A DNA stretch of 64,000 bases from Karalla daura (lineage: Eukaryota > Chordata > Actinopteri > Chaetodontiformes > Leiognathidae): NCBI GenBank assembly GCA_029224185.1, contig CM055193.1, positions 15,419,669-15,483,668 on the forward strand, read 5' to 3'. Made by a program: the position numbers and the translations under genes. Shown here in pieces: positions 29,901 through 39,772 of the stretch; the stretch's first letter is position 1; every line of letters begins with the position of its first letter. The notes under the pieces were generated by a model that was given only the letters and a program-made list of their open reading frames with translations, was not told the origin of the DNA and searched no databases.

Positions 29901-30883
29901 GCTCAGAATGACCGGAGTAAATACAAGCTTGTTATTGTTAGATAATGGTGCTAACCACTTATCCACTGGACTGCAACTACCACCATTCATCAAAGGTGAA
30001 TTAATATGTTCAGCAGGGAACCACAGCTCTCAAAACTATCACTTATTAAAATAAGCAACGGTGGGCAGACTGTAATCCCTGCCTCCCTGTGTTAACTGGA
30101 GAAAGGCATCAACTGACAACAATCGTGAATTTAAATCTAAAAACCTTTCCATGCTACTGAATGTTATGCTCAGTTAATGCACGCACCTTGCACATTCACG
30201 TTTAGAGCAAATGTATGTGAAATAATAATAACAGTGGAGCTGGTACAACGTTGTGCAGTTAAGACAAACGTGACTATCTGTGACAGATGCATGTTAGGCA
30301 GTCACAGCTGTTCATTCTCAACTAGTTGTGATATTCACACAGTTTTAGTCCACCAGCAGTTTCGCCCCCAACAGAAACCACATTACCATGTACATTACAT
30401 GGTACGGTTAGGCCTCTGGTCCCACTTCATCGTCAGCAAAATGTCTTCATAGCTTATGCTTTAAATGCGCAGGTGCAAATTATTTCAATGTATAAACGTA
30501 CACGTACACATTACATACAAAGTTGTGCAACATCGCCAGTAATACCCAACTCATTTCCCGATTGAGAGCTGATTCTCATAATACACAGTCAAAACAGACG
30601 TCAAGAGTTTTTGTTTTAGACTTAAACCTGTGAGCTTTATCCAGGTCTAATAACCAGGAAAACGGTTAGCCACAACTGCTAGCATTAGCACGAGAGGTCG
30701 GTGTTAACTTTCTTAAAGTCTTTTTTATAAGTCTTACGTATCGAGGGGAATAGCGTAAATTGCGCGTTACCCGTCAGTGGACCATATTATGGCCGGGATC
30801 TGGGGAGTGGAGCTTCCTAGGTCCAAAAAGGCGAAGAAAAGTGCTAGAAATCGCAGCCTGGCCGGGCATCTGGAACCTGCCAT
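26917..30883 (-). CDS. atp6ap1: V-type proton ATPase subunit S1 (Ac45), 10 coding exons
   Basis: Type I membrane accessory subunit of the vacuolar H+-ATPase, acting in its assembly and in acidification of secretory organelles and lysosomes. Minus-strand exons: 30771-30883, 29514-29634, 29049-29123, 28759-28952, 28635-28672, 28437-28522, 28103-28341, 27951-27986, 27248-27485, 26917-27129. Phases close to 450 residues (human 470). Seen: signal peptide with hydrophobic core LRFLALFFAFLDLG, then IPAIIWSTDG; DFTVYGGVYGNQQDSAFQNL; several N-glycosylation sequons; PVSARNWSTLE; and a C-terminal membrane segment within GIWMGLLTSLLLLLIFVYGL, followed by the conserved tail TMDRFDDPKGPTIS. It is head to head with gdi1, a pair also linked in human Xq28. 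Teleosts often have a and b copies, and which this is cannot be told here. Confidence 0.95.
29765..29965. repeat. diverged teleost interspersed repeat in atp6ap1 intron 1
   Basis: Degenerate 'GGCTCTTGGGAGGAAATC ... ATCCATGCAGACAATATCCACACAGAA ... GTGCTAACCACTTATCCACTG', the right part of the common teleost repeat also seen at 19445-19570. It lies between exon 1 and exon 2 of atp6ap1. The rest of this roughly 1.1 kb intron shows no exon. Confidence 0.5.
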
Positions 30884-31945
30884 TTTCGCTGAAGTTTTTC
30901 CGCAATGCTCCGCTCACATGACGCAGACCAGCTGATGGTCATGTGCGGCTCCGCGACAGAAAAAGAAGAAGAAGAAGAAAGGACTTCCTGCTTCTTTTCA
31001 TTCAGACTGCCCTGCCCACCGAGACACACAGCCTGCAGCCTTGCCAAACATTTCCACCGCTGACTCCGAAAAAGAAACCATTTGTTTGCTACTGCACTCG
31101 AAGTCTGAACACGCTGAAAACCTGCTTCTCTCTCGACGAAATAGCAGATTCTCACTAATAACTCTGCTCTTTGTCCATTTGCAACTGTCCATGGTGCTGA
31201 CAATAGTGCAAAATTTTAGCATTTGACATCTTCTTTTCAAACATAATCATTAATTAACAACCATGTCATCAACATTTGATAAGAGACAAAAAATAAGTAA
31301 AGTTTTGTCTAGTTTTCCCGTATGTAAAGGCCTGCTTGTGTGTGTGTGTGCGTGTCTCTTAGTGAAAGCAACTCCACACAGCTGTGGTGCGGAGGGATAC
31401 CGGTGCCTCGCATCCACGCAGCACTGCGCCTACAACTGGAGACGAAGGGATAGAAAAGAAAATAGAAACCGCACAGACTTGTGTACAGAATGTATTCTAA
31501 TGCACATATTTAAATAAATACATCGCGAAACTCTGATTCACTCGAAATTGTGACTCAGTGTACGTGGAATTGCCCGTCAATGCCAGCTCGGCGTTGACGG
31601 GCAGGATGTTCATTTAGAGCCTATTGTGTCCTACCGGGATGGGGAGAAAAGAGAAGGAGGATGCGCACTATTTCCCGACGCGCAGTGACACTGTTCTAGA
31701 GTGCTCCATGTATCAGGGCCATCTTTGGTCGTCCTCGCCGGTGACAGTGTGGGCAGTTTATTCCATTGGACATCATTAAAGCCTAATGATAAATAAATAA
31801 TATTCAACTTTTTAAACGAGCCGTTTGAAGCACTGAGAGCAGAGACAGGAACTCCTTCTGGTTTGGTGGACACACGCCTTCCTTCAATACCCTTCATTTC
31901 TTAAGGCAGAAAAAGAGGGCGAGTCGGGAGAGGCGGTGATACAAC
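30884..31945. promoter_or_regulatory. shared upstream region of atp6ap1 (-) and gdi1 (+)
   Basis: The two start codons diverge with 1062 bases between them. The region has several CpG dinucleotides near both ends, no TATA box in an obvious place, and a GC-rich near-perfect hairpin at 31571-31603. It probably contains both promoters and 5' UTRs. Short open frames on both strands show no recognisable protein. Confidence 0.55.
31571..31603. repeat. GC-rich 14-bp hairpin, 5-base loop
   Basis: Arms 31571-31584 (TGCCCGTCAATGCC) and 31590-31603 (GGCGTTGACGGGCA) are complementary except for one pair that could be G-U in RNA. The loop is AGCTC. It sits about 340 bases upstream of the gdi1 start codon. 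Confidence 0.9.
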
Positions 31946-32809
31946 ATGGATGAGGAATATGATGTGATCGTTTTGGGCACCGGACTCACTGTAAGTAGTC
32001 ACATTTCGTTTGATCTCGTCTTGACATTATCAATACCGATTGAGCGAGTATTGATGTATATCTTCATATCTCCATCTACCCGTGAAGCCCAGAAAGTGAG
32101 AGCCTTCCTCCCGCATCCCTGTCTATGTGCTGGTTGACATATCAGAATTTAGTAATAATGGTGGATTTAGAAATGTCGCTTTAATGCACCCAGTCGAGCT
32201 GGTTTTTTGGAAGCTTGTAACAATGTTCCGGCTGTTGTTCTGTGTGTTTTTTTCCCCTCACACTGCCGTATTACAGTGTTGTGTTACAGCCAGGAGCATC
32301 TTTTAGGCGTAACCCCACACTGTGTCATGGTCCAGGCCTCCATCCCGAGGCTGGCGCAGGCCTGAACACAGGGTTTAAGAAAGGACTCCAGCCTCTCCTT
32401 CTCAGCCTGCCGCATTTCATGTCATTTTCCGAATCGGATTCCGTAACAAGTCGACATTTTTGGTAGTTTATATATAATGTACCAAATGCCCTTTAACACC
32501 CGAGGTACCAATCTAGACTTCACTCGGGCGCTAATATCACAATAAAACAAGATAACGCATGTCTATAATGTTCAGAATAACCATAATTATGATTGCGATT
32601 ATTATGATTATAGTAGATGCAGGAGTTGAATGAGATAGTCGCGCATGCGCAGACTGCTTCCTCTGTCCTCCTGCAGCCCTCTGTCAAACCCTCTCAACTT
32701 CTCGTTATGGCTTCTAGTACATTTCATTGTATTCTTCCCTAAACCATGTATTCATTTGCAAAATAATCAGATCGGTTTTGCCTCTAAAGCTCAGTATTGC
32801 ATTTTTGTC

Positions 32810-32842
<33 letters not shown>

Positions 32843-35800
32843 GAGTGCATCCTGTCTGGGATCATGTCTGTGAATGGGAAAAAGGTGCTGCACATGGACA
32901 GGAACCCCTACTATGGTGGCGAGAGCTCCTCCATCACCCCTCTGGAGGAGGTAAAGAGCTCTTGGGATCTATAAAAGCAATCAATACACTTTTATGTCCC
33001 TCGGTGCATCTCATTTTACTGCCAGTGCCACTGTGCATCTGTGGCTGTTTTTATTGTTTTATTTTGCCCACCACCATATGCCTTCTTCAGATTCTGGCAG
33101 GTTTCAGCCTCACAGGATATGGCTCATGTTTCTCTCCTCTGTCCCCCTCCCCTCCACAGCTGTACAAGCGCTTCAGTCTTACAGACTCTCCGCCCGAGTC
33201 AATGGGCAGGGGAAGGGACTGGAACGTCGACCTCATCCCCAAGTTCCTCATGGCCAATGGTCAGTCCTCTGTTGTTGATTCAAGGGACCAAGAAATCAGT
33301 TTATCAGCACAAAACTTGAGCGTCCTTGATAATTAGTCATGTGTTATAATGTTGTAATGACTAAATGTTACAGGTGAAATAGGATTATCGGTCCACAAAT
33401 CATGGCAAAATAATTGAAGTTACACATTGTAAGATGTCGCCCATGTTTGTCTGTGTGCTTTCAGGCCAGCTTGTCAAGATGCTACTATACACAGAAGTGA
33501 CACGATACCTAGACTTCAAAGTAGTGGAGGGAAGCTTTGTCTATAAAGGAGGAAAGATCTACAAGGTCCCCTCGACCGAGACTGAGGCCCTCGCTTCTAG
33601 TAAGGCAGTCTGACATGTCTTTATCATAGCCACGCAGCAAAATATAAAAAGCATTAGAAATTGTATCGTGACCTGTACGTCAAAATACAACCTTTGTTTG
33701 GATCTCCAGATCTGATGGGAATGTTTGAGAAGCGAAGGTTTCGGAAGTTCTTAGTCTTCGTGGCCAATTTCGATGAGAATGACCCCAAGACCTTTGAGGG
33801 CGTGGACCCCAAAACCACAACGATGAGGGATGTTTACAAGAAGTTTGACCTCGGCCAAGATGTCATTGACTTCACTGGCCACGCCCTGGCCCTCTACAGG
33901 ACAGATGAGTAAGAGCCACAGCTTTATGTTACCCGAAGAGCAGGAACTGACCCAAGGTGTTAGAAGGAATGGGATGTATATATATAAGGTATACTCTGCA
34001 GGATTTCTCAGTTGAAATAGTCATTCACTGCGAGTTAATGGCTATTTTCTGCTTTTATAGTCTTCTTATTTTGCTGTTTGGGATGCTTGTGGGCATCAAC
34101 ATTTGGCCAAGCCAGTGTCAAAATCAGCGGATACAGCATGACTTAGGAAAAGGTAGTGACTAGGTTGCACACTCATCTCTTCTCTACGCTCTCCAGTCAG
34201 GCATATAGCTTTCTAAAGAGCTGCGGGTCTGTGTTGGACCGAGGACGGGGCTTAGTCCCACACACAATGTCACCATGGTGACGGGATCAGAAAATAAAAT
34301 GTCATTCCTCAGATTTGCTGCGTTTCTCTCTCATTCATCACTACACTGTCGCTCTCTCCCTATTTGAGCACAGAAGTAAGGCCAAATCTACTTTGTTTAT
34401 GATACAAATCCATCTGACAAATCCTGCCTACTATACCTTTTGAAATTAAATGCTCAGTAATGAGTAGAGGTATTCAGGCACAGGTAGTATTATTATTTAT
34501 CATGTGTGGTTCTGGTCCTTCAGCTACCTTGATGTTCCGTGTCTGGAGACGATCAATCGCATGAAGCTGTACAGTGAGTCCCTGGCCCGGTACGGAAAGA
34601 GCCCCTACCTCTACCCCCTGTATGGTCTGGGAGAGCTGCCACAGGGATTTGCCAGGTGACTTTTCAGCACATTCTCTCCCTGATACTACTGGATTTATAG
34701 ATGGCAGCTTTTCTTTAATGCTAACTGTCTATGCAGGTGTTTTAGTAGATCTTTATCCGTTTGCCGTTCCAGATTGAGTGCAATCTACGGGGGGACCTAC
34801 ATGCTGAACAAACCCGTGGATGAGATCGTGATGGAGGGTGGCCACGTGGTCGGAGTGAAGTCAGAGGGCGAGGTGAGACCACACTGACGTTATGTTATGT
34901 TAGTCACTCTAATCAAAATGATTCACCTCATCAAAGCAGGCCCTTTAACGTGCTACATGTGCGTTCGTCTCATCCGACCCGTAGGTGGCACGCTGTAAGC
35001 AGCTCATCTGTGACCCCAGCTACATCCCAGACCGCGTCCGCAAGGCGGGCCAAGTGATCCGTGTAATCTGCATCCTCAGCCACCCCATCAAAAACACCAA
35101 TGATGCCAATTCCTGCCAGATCATCATTCCTCAGAATCAGGTTAACCGCAACTCAGGTGAGGACCACTGACTACTGACTACAGTGCCGTTCGATAGTTGA
35201 GCTACCAATGAGACAGATTTCAGAGACGCCTCCTCTGCGTAACCTCATTGATTCGATATCAAACCCTGAAGACATCAAGTAGTTCTTTATGTGACAAATC
35301 ATGTGCTGCATAGTTCCTTAGTACCCCCTCCCCACACAGAGAGCTCATTAGCCATAGTCCATGTTGACTTCTGGTTTACTAGAGTCTGTGGTGGCCAGCC
35401 CTGTATGTGGCTCTAATCAATTTTCTCAATGGATCACGTGATGAGCTGCATGTGAAAGGGGCTGCTCATAACTACCAAACCCACACTTCCTCTCAGTCTC
35501 AACAAACTGAGCGATTAGCAAGAGAACACAGCGAAATGTTGAGTTGGTCAGGAGACAGATATTCATCTCCTGAGACGTAATCGGAGGGTTAACCATGAGT
35601 GTTAGAATTGGATGGAAACAAGTAAAACAGAGACACGTTGGATGCCCAGGTTGTAAATCCAGTGTTGTCGTAACAGCTCATTTCCTCAGTGAATCAGGGT
35701 TTCAGGTGACTGATTTGAATCTCTCCTCCCTCTTCGTCTGCTCCTCAGACATCTACGTGTGCATGATCTCCTATGCTCACAATGTGGCTGCCCAGGGGAA

Positions 35801-36461
35801 ATACATTGCCATCGTCAGCACCACAGTGGAAACCAGCGAGCCCGAGGTTGAGATAGAGCCGGCCCTGGAGCTGCTGGAGCCCATTGACCAAAAGTGAGCT
35901 GTTTGTCAATGAAGCTTCCACTAACATGCTGAATTGCTAAGGTTTTCAGATGTTTGGGACTAATAGCTGTTTGCTTTTTGTCTTTGGCAGGTTTGTGGCT
36001 ATTAGTGACCTTTATGAGCCCACAGATGACGGTACTGAAAGCCAGGTAGGAGCCTTTTTTTGTTTTCCTCGACAACCTTGAAAAGCTGCTTCTAGGACTG
36101 TGTCCTTCTGACTTTAGAGTCAGAAGGACAGAACCTCCAAAGTATTGAACAAAAGCCTTTGTTTAGTAATAACAAACAGTAATAAGGTAGACTCTCAGAA
36201 GGCCATCTCGGTCACAGTCAGCCTGCTGAAGCTGACCTCAAGCTCAAGCACATACTGTACAGAGCTGCTGGCTTGGCTGTGGATTCTCAGTCTTCCCCTC
36301 TCCCCCAGGTCTTTGCGTCGAGGTCCTACGACGCCACCACTCACTTCGAGACCACCTGCAACGACATCAAGGACATCTACAAGCGCATGACCGGCAGCGA
36401 CTTTGACTTTGAGAACATGAAGCGCAAACAGAACGACGTGTTCGGGGAGGACGAGCAGTGA
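31946..36461 (+). CDS. gdi1: Rab GDP dissociation inhibitor alpha, 11 coding exons
   Basis: Cytosolic chaperone that extracts GDP-bound prenylated Rab proteins from membranes and recycles them. Exons: 31946-31990, 32843-32950, 33160-33259, 33465-33599, 33710-33908, 34524-34655, 34773-34872, 34985-35156, 35749-35893, 35991-36045, 36309-36461. Phases close to 447 residues, the same as human GDI1. Seen: N-terminal dinucleotide-fold remnant DVIVLGTGLTECI; the Rab-binding platform region around MDRNPYYGG and the [20 protein letters not shown] stretch; ICDPSYIPDRV; SHPIKNTNDANSCQIIIPQN; and the C-terminal MKRKQNDVFGEDEQ typical of the alpha form. Conservation is high along the whole length. The acceptor of exon 2 is immediately preceded by a (GT)n run instead of a normal pyrimidine tract. 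It diverges from atp6ap1. Confidence 0.97.
32815..32840. repeat. (GT)n run abutting the gdi1 exon 2 acceptor
   Basis: A GT array runs right up to the acceptor TAG at 32840-32842, leaving no separate polypyrimidine tract between repeat and exon. Confidence 0.95.
36101..36130. repeat. perfect 13-bp hairpin, 4-base loop, in gdi1 intron 10
   Basis: The arms 36101-36113 (TGTCCTTCTGACT) and 36118-36130 are exact reverse complements around loop TTAG. It is intronic, between the last two gdi1 exons. Confidence 0.9.
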
Positions 36462-36709
36462 GGCGTAGAGGGGGCTGCCGAGAGAGGGCGGGGCCGGGAG
36501 AGAGGAGGCGGGGCCGGGAGAGGGGCAAAAGAGGCGGCAGAGCCTTGAAGTGGAGGGCCGGGGGGGAAAACAAACGGGGTGGGGGGGTGTGTGTGTGGAG
36601 GTGGCGGGGAGGGTGCACTCCTGGGCTCTGCCTGCCCTCGGCCATTTGCCTCCTTTTCCTCACGTCCCTTTCTCTCTTGTCACATGTCCAAACACATAAA
36701 CGCTCACAA

Positions 36710-36758
36710 ACACACACACACACACACATACACGCACACACACACACACACACACACT
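36710..36758. repeat. (CA)n microsatellite in gdi1 3' UTR
   Basis: CA dinucleotide array with a few interruptions (CATACACG). Confidence 0.9.
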
Positions 36759-38274
36759 GTTAAAATACTCGCACTCCTTCTCTGTCACCGAAAAGCAGGG
36801 TTGATACGGTCTTTCATTCCATTGTAGAACTTACAGTATAATCATGTCTTAACTATTATCATTAGAGGTGAATTTATTCCTTGTTGTTGGCAATTTTGAA
36901 GCATTTCATTCTTTCTGTAACGTCTCTCTCCTCATCAGAGGTTGTCGGATGGAAGGTTGTTGGCATCAAGAGGTCTTTACTGCGAGCTCTGACATGAGAA
37001 GTCTGTGCCGGCTTAGTGTAGAATCCTCTGGAAGGGTCGCCTCCAGTTGACATGCATGCATCTTTTACACACAGTAGTATTGTACATAGACTCCAATGAC
37101 ACTGCTGTACCAAGGCTGGACCATCCCACACATCGGTCCTGTCAACCCTGCTTTCACTTTTCTCTTACTTGGTCTTTTACCTGTGTTACTTCAAAAGACG
37201 CCGCTCCTTTTGGCAAAATCTGTCAGTCGGGCAAAAAAACGTGATGAAAAATTACACATAAATGGGCTGTTCTGTGAACTGATAGTGCTCACTTTGCAAT
37301 GCTGTTGTGTTCCCTGTGCTAGCAGGCAAGCTAACCAGTGGCTACTTACTGTCACCCCCCCCACCCCCACCCCAACCCCGACCCCCGCCTCAAAAGAAAC
37401 AATGTTCCTTTGTTAATCTCTGTTGTGTGATGTCAATTTTGAATTTGAATAGCTTACTTTCTAACATTTTAAATTATTGAAGAGTTTTATTTCTATATAT
37501 TTGGTTCACATTTCACTGGCTGAAGTTATGAAGTTTACAGACGTGAGGTTGAAACTGTGGTCTTCAAGGTGAACATTAAAAAAAAGGGAATGAAGGGAAC
37601 AAAGGAGGATTTTCCTTGTGTGAGAGGAGGCTTACCATGAATTACTTGAGAAGAACTGGAATGGAGTGATGAAAACAGACTAATGATGGCAGTTGGTAAT
37701 TGTTGAGATGGGAGGAAGTGCGGCATGGGGTAAAAGAATGTAGCGCGGGGACTGGACTTGGATCGGACGTTTGGGAAGTTTCACTCACGAGTGGAGAGGG
37801 AGAAGACTGAAATTTCAGCTCGTAGTGAAAGCACCAGGTTGTGTCTTGGTTGTTTCGACCCTCGTGTATGTCATTTAGATAGGTCACCCCCTAGGGACTC
37901 AATCCTGCGACCAATCGTAGTCGTGAATAGAGGGAAAAAGCTGGATACTCCCGTAACTTCAAGAGACTCTGTAGCATAGCAAAGGTATGAAGCCACAGTG
38001 ACAGGTGCCGCCCCGTGAGAAAGAACCGATACGCTTCTGTTGGGTTTTAGCCTTAATTTGGGGTCTTGCTCAAAACGTTTGTGCCCTTCTTCACAAATCC
38101 ACCCTTTCGTCTGAACTAACCGTCGGTGGCAGGTCAGTCCCGTGCCAAAAATGGTGTTGCTGTTATTGGCGAGACTTGCTGACAGTGTTTGGTGGTGTGC
38201 GTGGCTGATTGCAGACGTGACCGATGGCTCTAGAAGGGATGTTGTTTGGCTGTACGCCCCACAAACAGGGGAGA

Positions 38275-38295
38275 CCCCCCCCCCCCCCCCCCCCC
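38275..38295. repeat. homopolymer of 21 C
   Basis: A run of 21 cytosines inside the probable gdi1 3' UTR. Length in such runs is prone to sequencing and assembly error. Confidence 0.85.
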
Positions 38296-39772
38296 GCCAC
38301 GCTCTCCTTTCTAACGGCTCCATTTCGCTCAATCCACCACGACAAATCCCCTAACAGCTCCGAACAAGGTAACTGCAAGTTTGGGGTGTTGATGTGTCTT
38401 ACTGTTATCCTCTATTTATTTGAATCTCACTGATGTAACGTGGAAAACGGTTTATGTCAAACGCTGAATATGCTATGCTATTAGTTTACGTTCCGATGAT
38501 GAAATGGTTCTTTTTTCTGTTTTTGTTTTTTTTTCCGACAGTGATGCGCACCAATATTATTTGTTTTCGTTTGTCGTTTGCCGTGTCACGTGTTTCGATC
38601 ATTCCAGTGCCGCATCACGGTTTAATATGATCACTGGCGTTCCTAAGAAACAGGTTTCGATGGGAGGATAACCGAAACAGAGCTGAGGTTTTGAATTTAT
38701 ACGGCTGTGTCTTCACAACAAGTTTTCTCACTGTGCATCATTCAACATTGTGTGTGGTCTTCATCCTGGAAACATGCTATCTGACTAAAACTGGAATACT
38801 GTTTACTCTTAGATATATCGAGAGCCCTCGCTCCCCTGCCCTTCTTCAGCATCAGCCTCTCTCTTTTTTATTTATTGAAGAAACAAAAACCCCATGTGTG
38901 GTTGTACTGTTTTAATTTCCATCCAGTTTGGCCTTCTTTGAAAACCACGATTGACGATATCCCTTGAAATTGACAAAAGAAATAGTTCAGGCTGAGTCGT
39001 AGAAAACTTACTGTCCTTGTTTGATCACTAGTATGTGAACAATGCCTAATGTCTTGTGTAACAAATAAAATGAATTAAACTATGAATGAAATGATAGAAA
39101 AATAAAAAGCACATGGCAAACCTGGAAACACCCCAAAGATCTGTTTATCTTTTTCAAGATGTAGTCACTACATCCAAGTCATTAATCATCTATACTTAGA
39201 TACAATCTTGTTTTGATATATGTATATACACATTTACTGAAAAACACAACTTACAGAATGATACAGATTTAATAATTACAGATGATTCTGAAGTACAAGA
39301 ATCTGGCATTGCCTAATAAACATCCCGTGATGAAATACAAGAATAATCTGATGCATATCACGAGCAGACTGAGTAGACGAGCGAGTGCACGCTGCTGCGG
39401 CACAAATGGACATCTTGTGGTTGCCATGCGAACAGGGGAACATGACGTGTCTGTCGCAGACACACAAGACTCAAGATCGAACCCGATTCAGATTCAGAGC
39501 TGGAGAGAACGGCTCGGCTCCGTCTCTGAAGCGGTTCGTCTCCTTCGGTCGGCCTCTCTCCTCCACTATCGCCACGCCGCCTGCGCCTCACTGCTCCTCG
39601 CAGAGAGGCGGACATGGCCTCATTCAGAGGCCGACTGCCTCCGATGTCACGTTCGCCTCACCGAGTCCCAGTTCCCGCTCGCCCTTCGTCCCAACGGCCG
39701 CGTCATCACCGCGATCTGCCCCGACCCCGAGCTCTGCGGCAGCGGAGGGGCGACGAGGCGGAGCTGGCTCGG

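Larger units (their letters stand above)
36462..39085 (+). other. gdi1: probable gdi1 3' UTR
   Basis: Noncoding sequence after the gdi1 stop, with a polyadenylation signal AATAAA at 39064-39069. It begins with a GGGGCGGG-type purine/GC-rich stretch (36470-36600). It contains a (CA)n array at about 36710-36758, a C-rich patch (37353-37387) and a run of 21 cytosines at 38275-38295. No other exon is recognisable. The true 3' end could be earlier. Confidence 0.55.
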
